5,288 nucleotides of DNA, taken from NCBI GenBank assembly GCA_027489475.1, contig JAIXZQ010000302.1, positions 1-5,288 on the forward strand. Direction: 5' to 3'. Positions 1-5,288 of the stretch are shown here, one piece after another. Numbering within the stretch: position 1 is the first letter of the stretch; every line of letters begins with the position of its first letter. Position numbers and translations under genes: made by a program. Source of the DNA: Methylophilus sp. (lineage in GTDB: Bacteria > Pseudomonadota > Gammaproteobacteria > Burkholderiales > Methylophilaceae). The notes beneath the pieces are model-generated. The model saw nothing but the letters and a program-made list of their open reading frames with translations. It made no database searches and had not been told where the DNA came from.

Positions 1-1
1 A

Positions 2-85
2 AGTCTGTTGCTGACTTATAATGCTGAAGTGAAAGACCAGTTCTTGAGCCACACCGGCAGTGTGCAACTGCGCTTTGATTTTTAA
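2..85 (+). CDS. C-terminal end of an outer-membrane beta-barrel protein (5' part outside window)
   Basis: Only the last 27 codons and the TAA stop (83-85) are in the window. The frame is open from the left edge and reads SLLLTYNAEVKDQFLSHTGS followed by VQLRFDF. The end shows the classic signature of a final transmembrane beta-strand: hydrophobic residues V, L, F, F alternate with polar Q, R, D, and the last residue is phenylalanine. The BAM complex recognises this kind of C-terminal beta-signal in outer-membrane proteins. The preceding segment (LLLTYNAEV, then a polar turn DQFLSHTG) fits another strand plus a turn. The family (porin, TonB receptor, transporter, other) cannot be decided from so short a piece. 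A strong terminator follows 36 bp after the stop, so this is probably the last gene of its transcript. Confidence 0.72.
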   Translation, partial: SLLLTYNAEVKDQFLSHTGSVQLRFDF

Positions 86-108
86 TCTGTTTTGATTTTT
101 TAATCTGT
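74..108. repeat. 17/18-bp tandem direct repeat spanning a stop codon
   Basis: Copy one (74-90) is TTTGATTTTTAATCTGT. Copy two (91-108) is identical except for one extra T in the T-run. The first copy encodes the last residues (F-D-F) and the TAA of the beta-barrel gene. The second copy lies just after the stop, directly abutting the first. It looks like a small local duplication, for example by replication slippage, followed by a one-base change in a homopolymer. Confidence 0.8.
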
Positions 109-120
109 AAACACGCATGC

Positions 121-147
121 AAAAAGGCCCCTAGTTGGGGCCTTTTT
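121..147 (+). terminator. Rho-independent terminator, potentially bidirectional
   Basis: AAAAAGGCCCC (121-131) and GGGGCCTTTTT (137-147) form a perfect 11-bp inverted repeat around a 5-base loop (TAGTT, 132-136). The stem has a GC-rich core and ends in a T-run, as expected for an intrinsic terminator of the upstream beta-barrel gene. Because the A-run on the 5' side mirrors the T-run, the same structure could also stop transcription arriving on the minus strand. It separates the beta-barrel gene from the hydrolase gene, so the latter probably has its own promoter. I could not identify that promoter convincingly in 148-197. Confidence 0.93.
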
Positions 148-197
148 GTTATGTCTTAAACCGCTATGCCACTTAAAATACGGATGTGATCGCTTTA

Positions 198-1103
198 ATG
201 ACTAAAAATCGTAAGCCAGCAAAACCATTATGCCCTGCGCATGAAGGCGTGTTCTTGTATGGGTGGCAGCCGATGGCTCTGGTAGCGATTTTTATATTAC
301 TGTTGTCTGGCTGTGCGTGGGGCCCCATGCACACAGCGCAGCCTGCGGATGCAGCGGGCTGGCAATCTCTGGCGTTTAACAGTGGCGCATTACACAGCGT
401 GGGTTGGCAAAAGCCAAGCACTGCCACATCATCGGCGCAGCCCGTGCAGGTATACATCGAAGGCGATGGGTTTGCTTGGGCGTCAGTACAACAGCCGTCC
501 AATGACCCGACCCCCAAGCAGCCTGTGGCTTTGCAATTGGCGTTGTTAGACCCCGCGCCCGCAGTCGTATATTTGGCACGCCCGTGTCAGTTTGCAGCCA
601 GACAAACCGCGGCCTGTGATGATACGCGCTGGTGGACGTCAGCGCGTTTTAGTCGCACGGTCATCCAACATTTTCATACTGTGTTGTCGCAACTGGCGAG
701 CCATCACCCCAAGCAGCGCTTTGCATTGACGGGATATTCAGGCGGCGCAGCGATTGCCGTGATACTGGCAGCCGAGCGGCAAGATGTGGTGAGTCTGCGA
801 ACCGTGGCCGGTAATCTGGATAGCGCATGGATTAATCAGTTTCATCATGTGAGTCCGATGCCAGAATCGCTGAATCCAATCGACTTTGCGCCACAACTCT
901 CGCTGCCGCAACTGCATGTGGTGAGTGCACAAGACCGGGTGGTGCCAGCGGTAGTGGCTACACGTTTTGTAGGCGCCTTGGCGCATCCGGCCTGTGCAAG
1001 CGTGTTGCAACTTGCAACAGCAGATCATCAACAGGGGTGGGCGCAGGTCTGGCCAGCCGTATTAGCGACACCACTGCCGTCATGCCAAGCCTCTCTGCGT
1101 TGA
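198..1103 (+). CDS. Putative alpha/beta-hydrolase lipoprotein
   Basis: A 301-residue protein, numbered from ATG 198. It has a basic N-terminus (TKNRKPAK), a hydrophobic stretch (about 27-36) and a lipobox LLSGC with Cys39, so it is probably exported and lipidated. The mature part has a YIEGDG segment (86-91), a nucleophile elbow GYSGG (179-183, Ser181), a likely acid Asp246 in SAQDRVVP, and a likely base His277 in ADHQQGW. Together these give the Ser-Asp-His layout of alpha/beta hydrolases. Cys130 and Cys140 could form a disulfide in the periplasm. The substrate is unknown; an esterase or lipase-like role is a fold-level guess. Start choice is uncertain. A GTG at 186 adds four residues. The ATG at 273 gives a short signal peptide (MALVAIFILLLSGC) but without the usual positive charges. 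None of the three has a strong ribosome-binding site. The gene stands alone between a terminator and the convergent der gene. Confidence 0.85.
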   Translation: MTKNRKPAKPLCPAHEGVFLYGWQPMALVAIFILLLSGCAWGPMHTAQPADAAGWQSLAFNSGALHSVGWQKPSTATSSAQPVQVYIEGDGFAWASVQQPSNDPTPKQPVALQLALLDPAPAVVYLARPCQFAARQTAACDDTRWWTSARFSRTVIQHFHTVLSQLASHHPKQRFALTGYSGGAAIAVILAAERQDVVSLRTVAGNLDSAWINQFHHVSPMPESLNPIDFAPQLSLPQLHVVSAQDRVVPAVVATRFVGALAHPACASVLQLATADHQQGWAQVWPAVLATPLPSCQASLR

Positions 1104-1161
1104 GGCATATTGGCTAGATGTCTGAAGTGGGTATGTTGATATTGTGCGGGGAGGGCGGTAG

Positions 1162-1197
1162 AAAAAACGCTTGAGTGGAACAAGAATGCCGGGCGTT
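1162..1197 (-). terminator. Weak candidate terminator after der (minus strand)
   Basis: This lies in the 148-bp gap between the converging hydrolase and der genes. Read on the minus strand, AACGC (1193-1197) can pair with GCGTT (1166-1170), with an inner CTTG/CAAG stem (1181-1184 with 1170-1173) as an alternative. A run of six T residues (1167-1162) follows directly. The stem is short and the outer loop long (22 bases), so this is only a candidate for the end of the yfgM-bamB-der transcript. I see no better hairpin, and no gene, in the rest of 1104-1251. Confidence 0.3.
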
Positions 1198-1251
1198 ACA
1201 ACCTCTTGTGTGACTGAGACATGCAATCAAGCCGCATGCCGATCACCCCCA

Positions 1252-2685
1252 TTATTTTTTGGTTTTATTGTGTTCGTTGCGCTGTTTGAGCTTGGCGCGC
1301 AATGCATTTTTGCGTCTGCGCATGGTCACCAGGCCTTCGCCTTTTTTGCGTTCTTCTTCTTTATCAAACGGGTTTTCACCCTGGTTGTATTGCACCCGTA
1401 GCGGCGTGCCTACCAACTGAAAGGCTTTGCGGAACACCCCTTCAAGAAAGCGCGTATAACTGGCTTTGATGCCATCGACATGGTTGCCGTGTACCACGAC
1501 GATGGGGGGATTGCTGCCGCCCTGATGCGCATAACGCAGTTTGGGCCGGATGCCACGGCTAATTGGCGGCTGATGTTGAGTCGTGGCTTCGCCCAATACC
1601 CGGGTCAATTGCGGGGTCGCCAGCTTGCACATCGCTGCTTGGAAAGCCACATCGACCGAAGCCAATAATTCGTTTAAGCCTTTTTTGCGTAAAGCAGAGA
1701 TGTAATGAAACTTGGCAAAGTCTAAAAACTGCAATTTACGGTCAATTTCGCGCTTAATCCAGTCGCGCTCATCGTCTTTCAAGCCATCCCATTTATTGAT
1801 GGCAACCACCAAAGCACGTCCGGCATCGACAATATACGCCGCTACATGCGCGTCTTGTTCAGTGATACCTTCTTGCGCATCCACCACCAACACAGCGACA
1901 TTGGCGTCTTCAATCGCTTGCATGGTTTTAATGACCGAGAATTTTTCGACGGCCTCAAACACTTTGCCGCGCTTGCGCACGCCCGCGGTGTCTATGATGG
2001 TGTAATGCTTACCGTTTTTTTCCAGCGCGATTTCAATCGAATCGCGCGTGGTGCCGGGTTCATCAAACGCAATCACGCGGTCTTCGCCCAGCAGCGCATT
2101 GACTAAGGTGGATTTACCCACGTTCGGACGACCCACAATGGCAATGCGTGGTGTATCCGGGTCTGCGGATGGACTGGTTTCGTCATTGCGTTCAACCACG
2201 CTTTCCAAGGCCAGTTCAATCAGGTCGCGTACGCCTTCACCATGCGCAGAGGAGATAGACAATGGTTCACCCATGCCCAACTCATGAAAGTCTGCACTGA
2301 CGATGGCTTTGCGCATACCCTCGGTCTTATTAACGGCCAGCAATACCGGACGCTGAGCCTTGCGCAAGGTCTGCGCAATGGTAAATTCTTGTGGGGTTAA
2401 GCCGGCGCGGGCATCGACCAAAAAGATAATGACATCGGCTTCGTCTATGGCCAACAAGGTCTGCTTGGCCATCTCTTTCAGGATGCCAGTATCTGCCGTG
2501 GGCTCAAAGCCGCCCGTGTCTATCACCAGATAAGGTTGGCTGGCGCCTAAACCACGACCATAATGGCGGTCTCGTGTGAGCCCTGGCAGGTCGGCGACCA
2601 AGGCATCACGTGACTTGGTCAGTCGATTGAATAGGGTGGATTTGCCGACATTAGGCCGGCCGACGAGCACGATGGTTGGGAGCAT
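1252..2685 (-). CDS. der: Ribosome biogenesis GTPase Der (EngA)
   Basis: Der is an essential GTPase with two consecutive G domains that helps mature the 50S ribosomal subunit in the cytoplasm. The 477-residue product has the full family architecture. Domain one has a P-loop GRPNVGKST (9-17), DTGG (56-59), NKTE as the G4 box (119-122) and SSAHG (145-149). Domain two has a second GRPNVGKST (185-193), DTAG (232-235), NKWD (297-300) and a G5 box around SAL (330-332). A C-terminal KH-like domain runs from about 355 to 440 and ends in the typical GENPFD (436-441). A very basic tail follows ([14 protein letters not shown] and beyond), probably for rRNA contact. Length is close to the E. coli protein (490). 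The start ATG overlaps the bamB stop by one base (TAATG) and has no clear Shine-Dalgarno sequence, which points to translational coupling. The G4 box of domain one has Glu where many Der proteins have Asp. Confidence 0.98.
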   Translation of the reverse strand: MLPTIVLVGRPNVGKSTLFNRLTKSRDALVADLPGLTRDRHYGRGLGASQPYLVIDTGGFEPTADTGILKEMAKQTLLAIDEADVIIFLVDARAGLTPQEFTIAQTLRKAQRPVLLAVNKTEGMRKAIVSADFHELGMGEPLSISSAHGEGVRDLIELALESVVERNDETSPSADPDTPRIAIVGRPNVGKSTLVNALLGEDRVIAFDEPGTTRDSIEIALEKNGKHYTIIDTAGVRKRGKVFEAVEKFSVIKTMQAIEDANVAVLVVDAQEGITEQDAHVAAYIVDAGRALVVAINKWDGLKDDERDWIKREIDRKLQFLDFAKFHYISALRKKGLNELLASVDVAFQAAMCKLATPQLTRVLGEATTQHQPPISRGIRPKLRYAHQGGSNPPIVVVHGNHVDGIKASYTRFLEGVFRKAFQLVGTPLRVQYNQGENPFDKEEERKKGEGLVTMRRRKNALRAKLKQRNEHNKTKK

Positions 2686-3893
2686 TATTTGTAGGTGACT
2701 GCGTAAAGTTGGCCTTCACGCGACAGCGCGAAAAACTGGTTTGCTTGTGGGCCAGCAATTAAAGACATCAGTGGCTTGCTGCCTAATTGTGTACGGCCAA
2801 CAAAACTGCCGTCATCTTGACTGAGCAAATGCACATAGCCTTCAAGGTCACCGACGGCCACTTGCGTCGAGAGCGGGAGGGGCACCGTCAATTGGCGATA
2901 GCCGAGATTTCCTTGACGCCAGAAGGTTTTGCCATTGCTGACATCCAGTGAGTATACCGATCCGACAGTGTGGCTGAGATACAGTTTGTTATTCTCAACC
3001 GTCAAGCCGACATAGCTGGAAATATCGCGGTTCCAGAGCACTTGTCCGCGTTGACGGTCAACAGCCGCAACTTTGCCTTGATAGGCTACCACGTACACCA
3101 CAGGGCCATCCACAAATGGCAAACTGGTAATATCTGCAATGCGTTCAATCTCGGTGACCCCTTTGGGTTGCGCCACGGTGGCTTCCCAAATCAGTTTGCC
3201 ATTGTCTGCGCGCAATGCGACTAACTTGCCGCCTGGAAATCCGGCATAAATAGCACCGCCATCAACCACGATGCCGGCTTGCGATTTTAACGACAGCGAG
3301 GGGGTGGAGCGCTCATACGACCATTTTCTGCGGCCATCAGCGGCATCCAAGCCATAGATATGATGGTCGGTGGTGCGCACAATGACCGTGCCTTCGTAGT
3401 AGCGGGGTTGCCCTTGCACTTCGCTAGACAACACCGAGCTCCATAGCTTTTTGCCATTGAGATTCAGCGCGAATAAATGGCCTTTGCTGGTCCCTGCCAA
3501 CACCAAACCGCCGCCTACGGTCACACTGCTGCTGACAGGTTCGCCAAGTTCGGTTTCCCAAACGGTCTTGCCGCTGTCTGCCGCCAGTTGTTTGACACTG
3601 CCTTCAGCATTTGCAACGAACAGATGGTTATCTACCAACACCGGCGTATAGTTAAAGCGACCGGGTGAGCCAATATCCACAGACCAAAGTTGTCGCATCT
3701 CATAAGACACTTTAATTTCATCGAGTTCGACGGGTGGGTTGGCGGGTTCAGCGCCAAACAGGGTTTCGCTCAAATTGGTTTTGATGTCAGTGAATGCGGT
3801 GCAAGCACTTAGGCTGCACAACAGCACAACGCTCCCTACGAAAGAGAGCGTCTGAGTGAGTCTATGCATCAGCGCAGTGGTTGACTGTGCCAT
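2685..3893 (-). CDS. bamB: Outer membrane protein assembly factor BamB (lipoprotein, PQQ-type beta-propeller)
   Basis: BamB is the lipoprotein subunit of the BAM complex. It sits on the periplasmic face of the outer membrane, binds the BamA POTRA domains and aids beta-barrel insertion. The 402-residue product begins with a signal peptide and lipobox SLSAC (Cys31). After a linker come repeated propeller blades with PQQ-type motifs such as [12 protein letters not shown] (105-116), NGKKLWSS (146-153), [10 protein letters not shown] (185-194), DNGKLIWEA (230-238), RGQVLWNRD (282-290) and NGKTFWRQG (320-328). The segments PSLSLK (198-203) and TEIERIAD (247-254) resemble the loops that contact BamA in E. 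coli BamB, where Lys203 would replace an Arg. E. coli BamB is 392 residues. ATG 3893 is 6 bp after the yfgM stop. An internal ATG at 3869 (Met9, MHRLTQ) would give a more typical signal peptide with Cys23. Neither start has a strong ribosome-binding site, so coupling to yfgM is likely. Confidence 0.97.
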   Translation of the reverse strand: MAQSTTALMHRLTQTLSFVGSVVLLCSLSACTAFTDIKTNLSETLFGAEPANPPVELDEIKVSYEMRQLWSVDIGSPGRFNYTPVLVDNHLFVANAEGSVKQLAADSGKTVWETELGEPVSSSVTVGGGLVLAGTSKGHLFALNLNGKKLWSSVLSSEVQGQPRYYEGTVIVRTTDHHIYGLDAADGRRKWSYERSTPSLSLKSQAGIVVDGGAIYAGFPGGKLVALRADNGKLIWEATVAQPKGVTEIERIADITSLPFVDGPVVYVVAYQGKVAAVDRQRGQVLWNRDISSYVGLTVENNKLYLSHTVGSVYSLDVSNGKTFWRQGNLGYRQLTVPLPLSTQVAVGDLEGYVHLLSQDDGSFVGRTQLGSKPLMSLIAGPQANQFFALSREGQLYAVTYK

Positions 3894-3899
3894 GCAGGT

Positions 3900-4538
3900 T
3901 TAACCCAGCGCATCCAGCTTTTGCTGGGTCAGATAAAACAGTTTGCCTTCTGGGTCCAAGCCGAGCAGCGCTTTTTGGTAGGCTGCGCGGGCGGCTTTGT
4001 CGTCTTTTTGCGCCAAATAAATATCGCCGAGCAGAGTATTTTTCAGGCCATCAAAGCCTTTGTCATCCAACGCCAACAAGGTTTTTTTAGCGTCATCCAG
4101 CGCGTTGCGCTCGATTTGCAAGCCAGCGATTTCAATTGCTGCAATATGTTGAATAGCCGGTTCTTTGGCCTGTGTGGCGGCCCAACGCAATTGTTTTTCA
4201 GCTGCTTCAGTTTGCTTGGCGCTGTGCAAGGCACGCGCTGCAAATAAGGCCGCACGTCCTGCGTAAGGCGTCATGCTGTAATTGGTTTCAAGCACTTCAG
4301 CATCTTTGAGAATTTGCGCTGCTTTTTTTGCATCCACATCCAACACATTGGTGCTGACCAAAGTTTGATAGGCGGTAGAGGCATCGGTGGCTTTGTTGTT
4401 CATATAGGTTTGATAGCCTTGCCAGCCAGCATAGGCAATCAATGCAGCGATCAGGGTGCGGGTGACCCAACGACCATAGGTATTCCACCAGGCTTTAAAT
4501 TCGTCTAACTGTTCCTGTTCTTCTAAATCGTATGCCAT
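3900..4538 (-). CDS. yfgM: YfgM family membrane-anchored periplasmic TPR protein
   Basis: A 212-residue protein of the YfgM/TPR_21 family. In E. coli, YfgM (206 residues) is bound to the inner membrane, associates with the SecYEG translocon and PpiD, and is linked to periplasmic chaperone networks. The sequence shows an acidic cytoplasmic N-terminus (DLEEQEQLDEFKAWW, 4-18) and a single transmembrane segment (about 27-43, TLIAALIAYAGWQGY). The rest is a helical, alanine-rich periplasmic part with TPR-like pairs. The clearest repeat is at about 163-191 (GDIYLAQKDDKAARAAYQKAL at its end). The conserved N-terminal pattern and the position immediately before bamB and der support the assignment. 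The start is well supported by an AGGAAA ribosome-binding site six bases upstream. bamB follows after 6 bp, so the two are almost certainly co-transcribed. By position it may also share a transcript with the upstream ABC ATPase gene. Confidence 0.95.
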   Translation of the reverse strand: MAYDLEEQEQLDEFKAWWNTYGRWVTRTLIAALIAYAGWQGYQTYMNNKATDASTAYQTLVSTNVLDVDAKKAAQILKDAEVLETNYSMTPYAGRAALFAARALHSAKQTEAAEKQLRWAATQAKEPAIQHIAAIEIAGLQIERNALDDAKKTLLALDDKGFDGLKNTLLGDIYLAQKDDKAARAAYQKALLGLDPEGKLFYLTQQKLDALG

Positions 4539-4544
4539 TGCATG

Positions 4545-4550
4545 TTTCCT
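4545..4550 (-). promoter_or_regulatory. Ribosome-binding site of yfgM
   Basis: AGGAAA on the minus strand, six bases before the yfgM ATG. It is the best Shine-Dalgarno match among the three genes yfgM, bamB and der. This suggests yfgM is where ribosomes load, with the two downstream genes depending at least partly on coupling. Confidence 0.7.
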
Positions 4551-4576
4551 GCGGGGGTGAATGCTTGATAAAAGTA

Positions 4577-5288
4577 TTAAGTAGTTGCGCTGCGACGGCC
4601 ATTGCCGGGAATCGCACTGAGCAGCTGCTGGGTATATTTTTGCTGGGGAGCATTATAAATGGTTTCTACGCTTCCTTGCTCAATTACTTTGCCTTTTTGC
4701 ATGACCAACACTTGGTCTGCAATGTGGCGCACCACCCGCAAATCATGGGTGATAAACAAGTAGCTCAAGCCCATTTCTTGTTGCAATTGCTTCAGTAGTA
4801 AGAGGATTTGTGCCTGTACAGACACATCCAGGGCCGACACCGGCTCGTCACACACGACCAGTTTGGGTTGCAAAATCAGCGCACGGGCAATGCCGATGCG
4901 CTGGCGTTGGCCGCCAGAAAATTGGTGCGGATATTTGTCTGCATCTGCTGTAGTCAAGCCCACTTTTTCTAACATCTGCATGACCTGTTCGCGTTGTTGC
5001 CGCGCATCGCCTAGGCCATGAATCAACAGACCTTCACCGATGATTTCACCCACGCGCATGCGCGGATTTAGCGATGCGAACGGGTCTTGAAACACCATTT
5101 GCATATGCTTGCGTGTCTGTCGCAGCGCTTGGTCAGGCAAGGCCAGAAAATCCACGCCATCAAACAGTACCTCACCGCTATCCAGGGGCAGCAAGCGCAT
5201 GATGCCGCGCGCCAAGGTGGATTTTCCGCTGCCAGACTCGCCGACAATCGCCAAGGTGCGGTCCCGCTCTAACGTCAGACTGACATCA
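4577..5288 (-). CDS. Peptide-type ABC transporter ATP-binding protein, C-terminal part (YejF/OppF-like; 5' end outside window)
   Basis: The frame is open through the right edge (DVSLTLERDRT precedes the Walker A), so the start lies outside the window. A TTG at 5254 is an internal codon, not a start. The visible 236 residues form a nearly complete nucleotide-binding domain: Walker A GESGSGKST (16-24), Q-loop VFQDPFASLNPR (Gln67), signature FSGGQRQR (123-130), Walker B LVVCDE (143-148), D-loop SALD (151-154) and H-loop ITHD (His181). The FQDPFASLNPR and EPVSALDVSVQAQI motifs are typical of the ATPases that power dipeptide, oligopeptide and microcin C uptake at the inner membrane. The protein ends soon after APQQKYTQQLL and lacks the longer cysteine-containing C-terminal extension usual in DppD/OppF. 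That resembles the second half of the tandem ATPase YejF, but the missing N-terminal part would have to show a second cassette. All catalytic motifs are intact. The gene ends 38 bp before yfgM with no terminator between. Confidence 0.93.
   Translation of the reverse strand, partial: DVSLTLERDRTLAIVGESGSGKSTLARGIMRLLPLDSGEVLFDGVDFLALPDQALRQTRKHMQMVFQDPFASLNPRMRVGEIIGEGLLIHGLGDARQQREQVMQMLEKVGLTTADADKYPHQFSGGQRQRIGIARALILQPKLVVCDEPVSALDVSVQAQILLLLKQLQQEMGLSYLFITHDLRVVRHIADQVLVMQKGKVIEQGSVETIYNAPQQKYTQQLLSAIPGNGRRSATT

Noticed and set aside
148..197. Possible promoter for the hydrolase gene around TTAAAATAC
   Set aside because: The stretch is AT-rich, but I could not find a convincing -35/-10 pair; a promoter is expected after the terminator but not demonstrable by eye.
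173..517. Open frame of 114 codons on the minus strand
   Set aside because: It lies opposite the hydrolase gene, is rich in Cys and Pro with no recognisable domain, and is best explained as a shadow of the real gene on the plus strand.
628..635. GCTGGTGG, identical to the E. coli Chi octamer
   Set aside because: It is a single chance-level occurrence inside a coding region, and the E. coli Chi sequence is not expected to function in this lineage.
1118..1174. Tiny open frame (ATG at 1118, 18 codons) in the convergent intergenic region
   Set aside because: There is no ribosome-binding site, conserved feature or family resemblance; it is too short to support.
1846..2106. Plus-strand open frames opposite der (also 1171-1401, 1712-2005, 2048-2287)
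   Set aside because: They are antisense to a well-conserved essential gene and have no supported start or domain; they are shadows of der codon usage.
2103..2670. Two similar DNA stretches near 2109-2135 and 2636-2665
   Set aside because: They encode the two [10 protein letters not shown]-loops of the duplicated GTPase domains of Der, so the similarity is due to protein homology and not to a mobile or regulatory repeat.
4539..4576. Possible promoter for yfgM (TTAATACTTTTAT-like stretch on the minus strand)
   Set aside because: The AT-rich bases loosely resemble a -10 box, but no -35 element at proper spacing could be identified.

Overview
The window looks like ordinary chromosomal DNA from a Gram-negative bacterium. 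The evidence is a beta-barrel C-terminus, two lipoprotein-type signal peptides, and the BAM-complex gene bamB next to yfgM and der. The yfgM-bamB-der order, the roughly balanced base composition and the Der sequence (first-domain G4 box NKTE) suggest a betaproteobacterium, possibly a methylotroph of the Methylophilaceae. That family-level placement is inference from memory of similar sequences.

Layout, left to right. Positions 2-85 (+) are the last 27 codons of an outer-membrane beta-barrel protein. A short tandem duplication runs over its stop codon, and a near-perfect intrinsic terminator follows at 121-147. Positions 198-1103 (+) encode a probable lipoprotein of the alpha/beta-hydrolase fold with a visible Ser-Asp-His set. 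This gene converges on der, and 148 bp of non-coding DNA (1104-1251) separate them, with one weak terminator candidate for the minus strand.

From 5288 down to 1252 everything is on the minus strand and tightly packed. In order of transcription these are the C-terminal part of a peptide-type ABC transporter ATPase (YejF-like), a 37-38 bp gap, yfgM, a 6 bp gap, bamB, a 1-base overlap (TAATG), and der. YfgM (inner-membrane-anchored periplasmic TPR protein, a partner of the Sec translocon and chaperones) and BamB (outer-membrane lipoprotein scaffold of the BAM machine) both act in envelope protein biogenesis. Der is a tandem GTPase for 50S ribosome assembly. The absence of good Shine-Dalgarno sequences before bamB and der, together with the spacing, suggests translational coupling in one transcript.

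No RNA gene, CRISPR array, insertion sequence, phage gene or defence system was seen. I found no convincing undescribed system. The points most worth a second look are the uncharacterised hydrolase lipoprotein, the unusual neighbours of yfgM-bamB-der (no hisS before, no hfq after), and the small duplication at the end of the beta-barrel gene.
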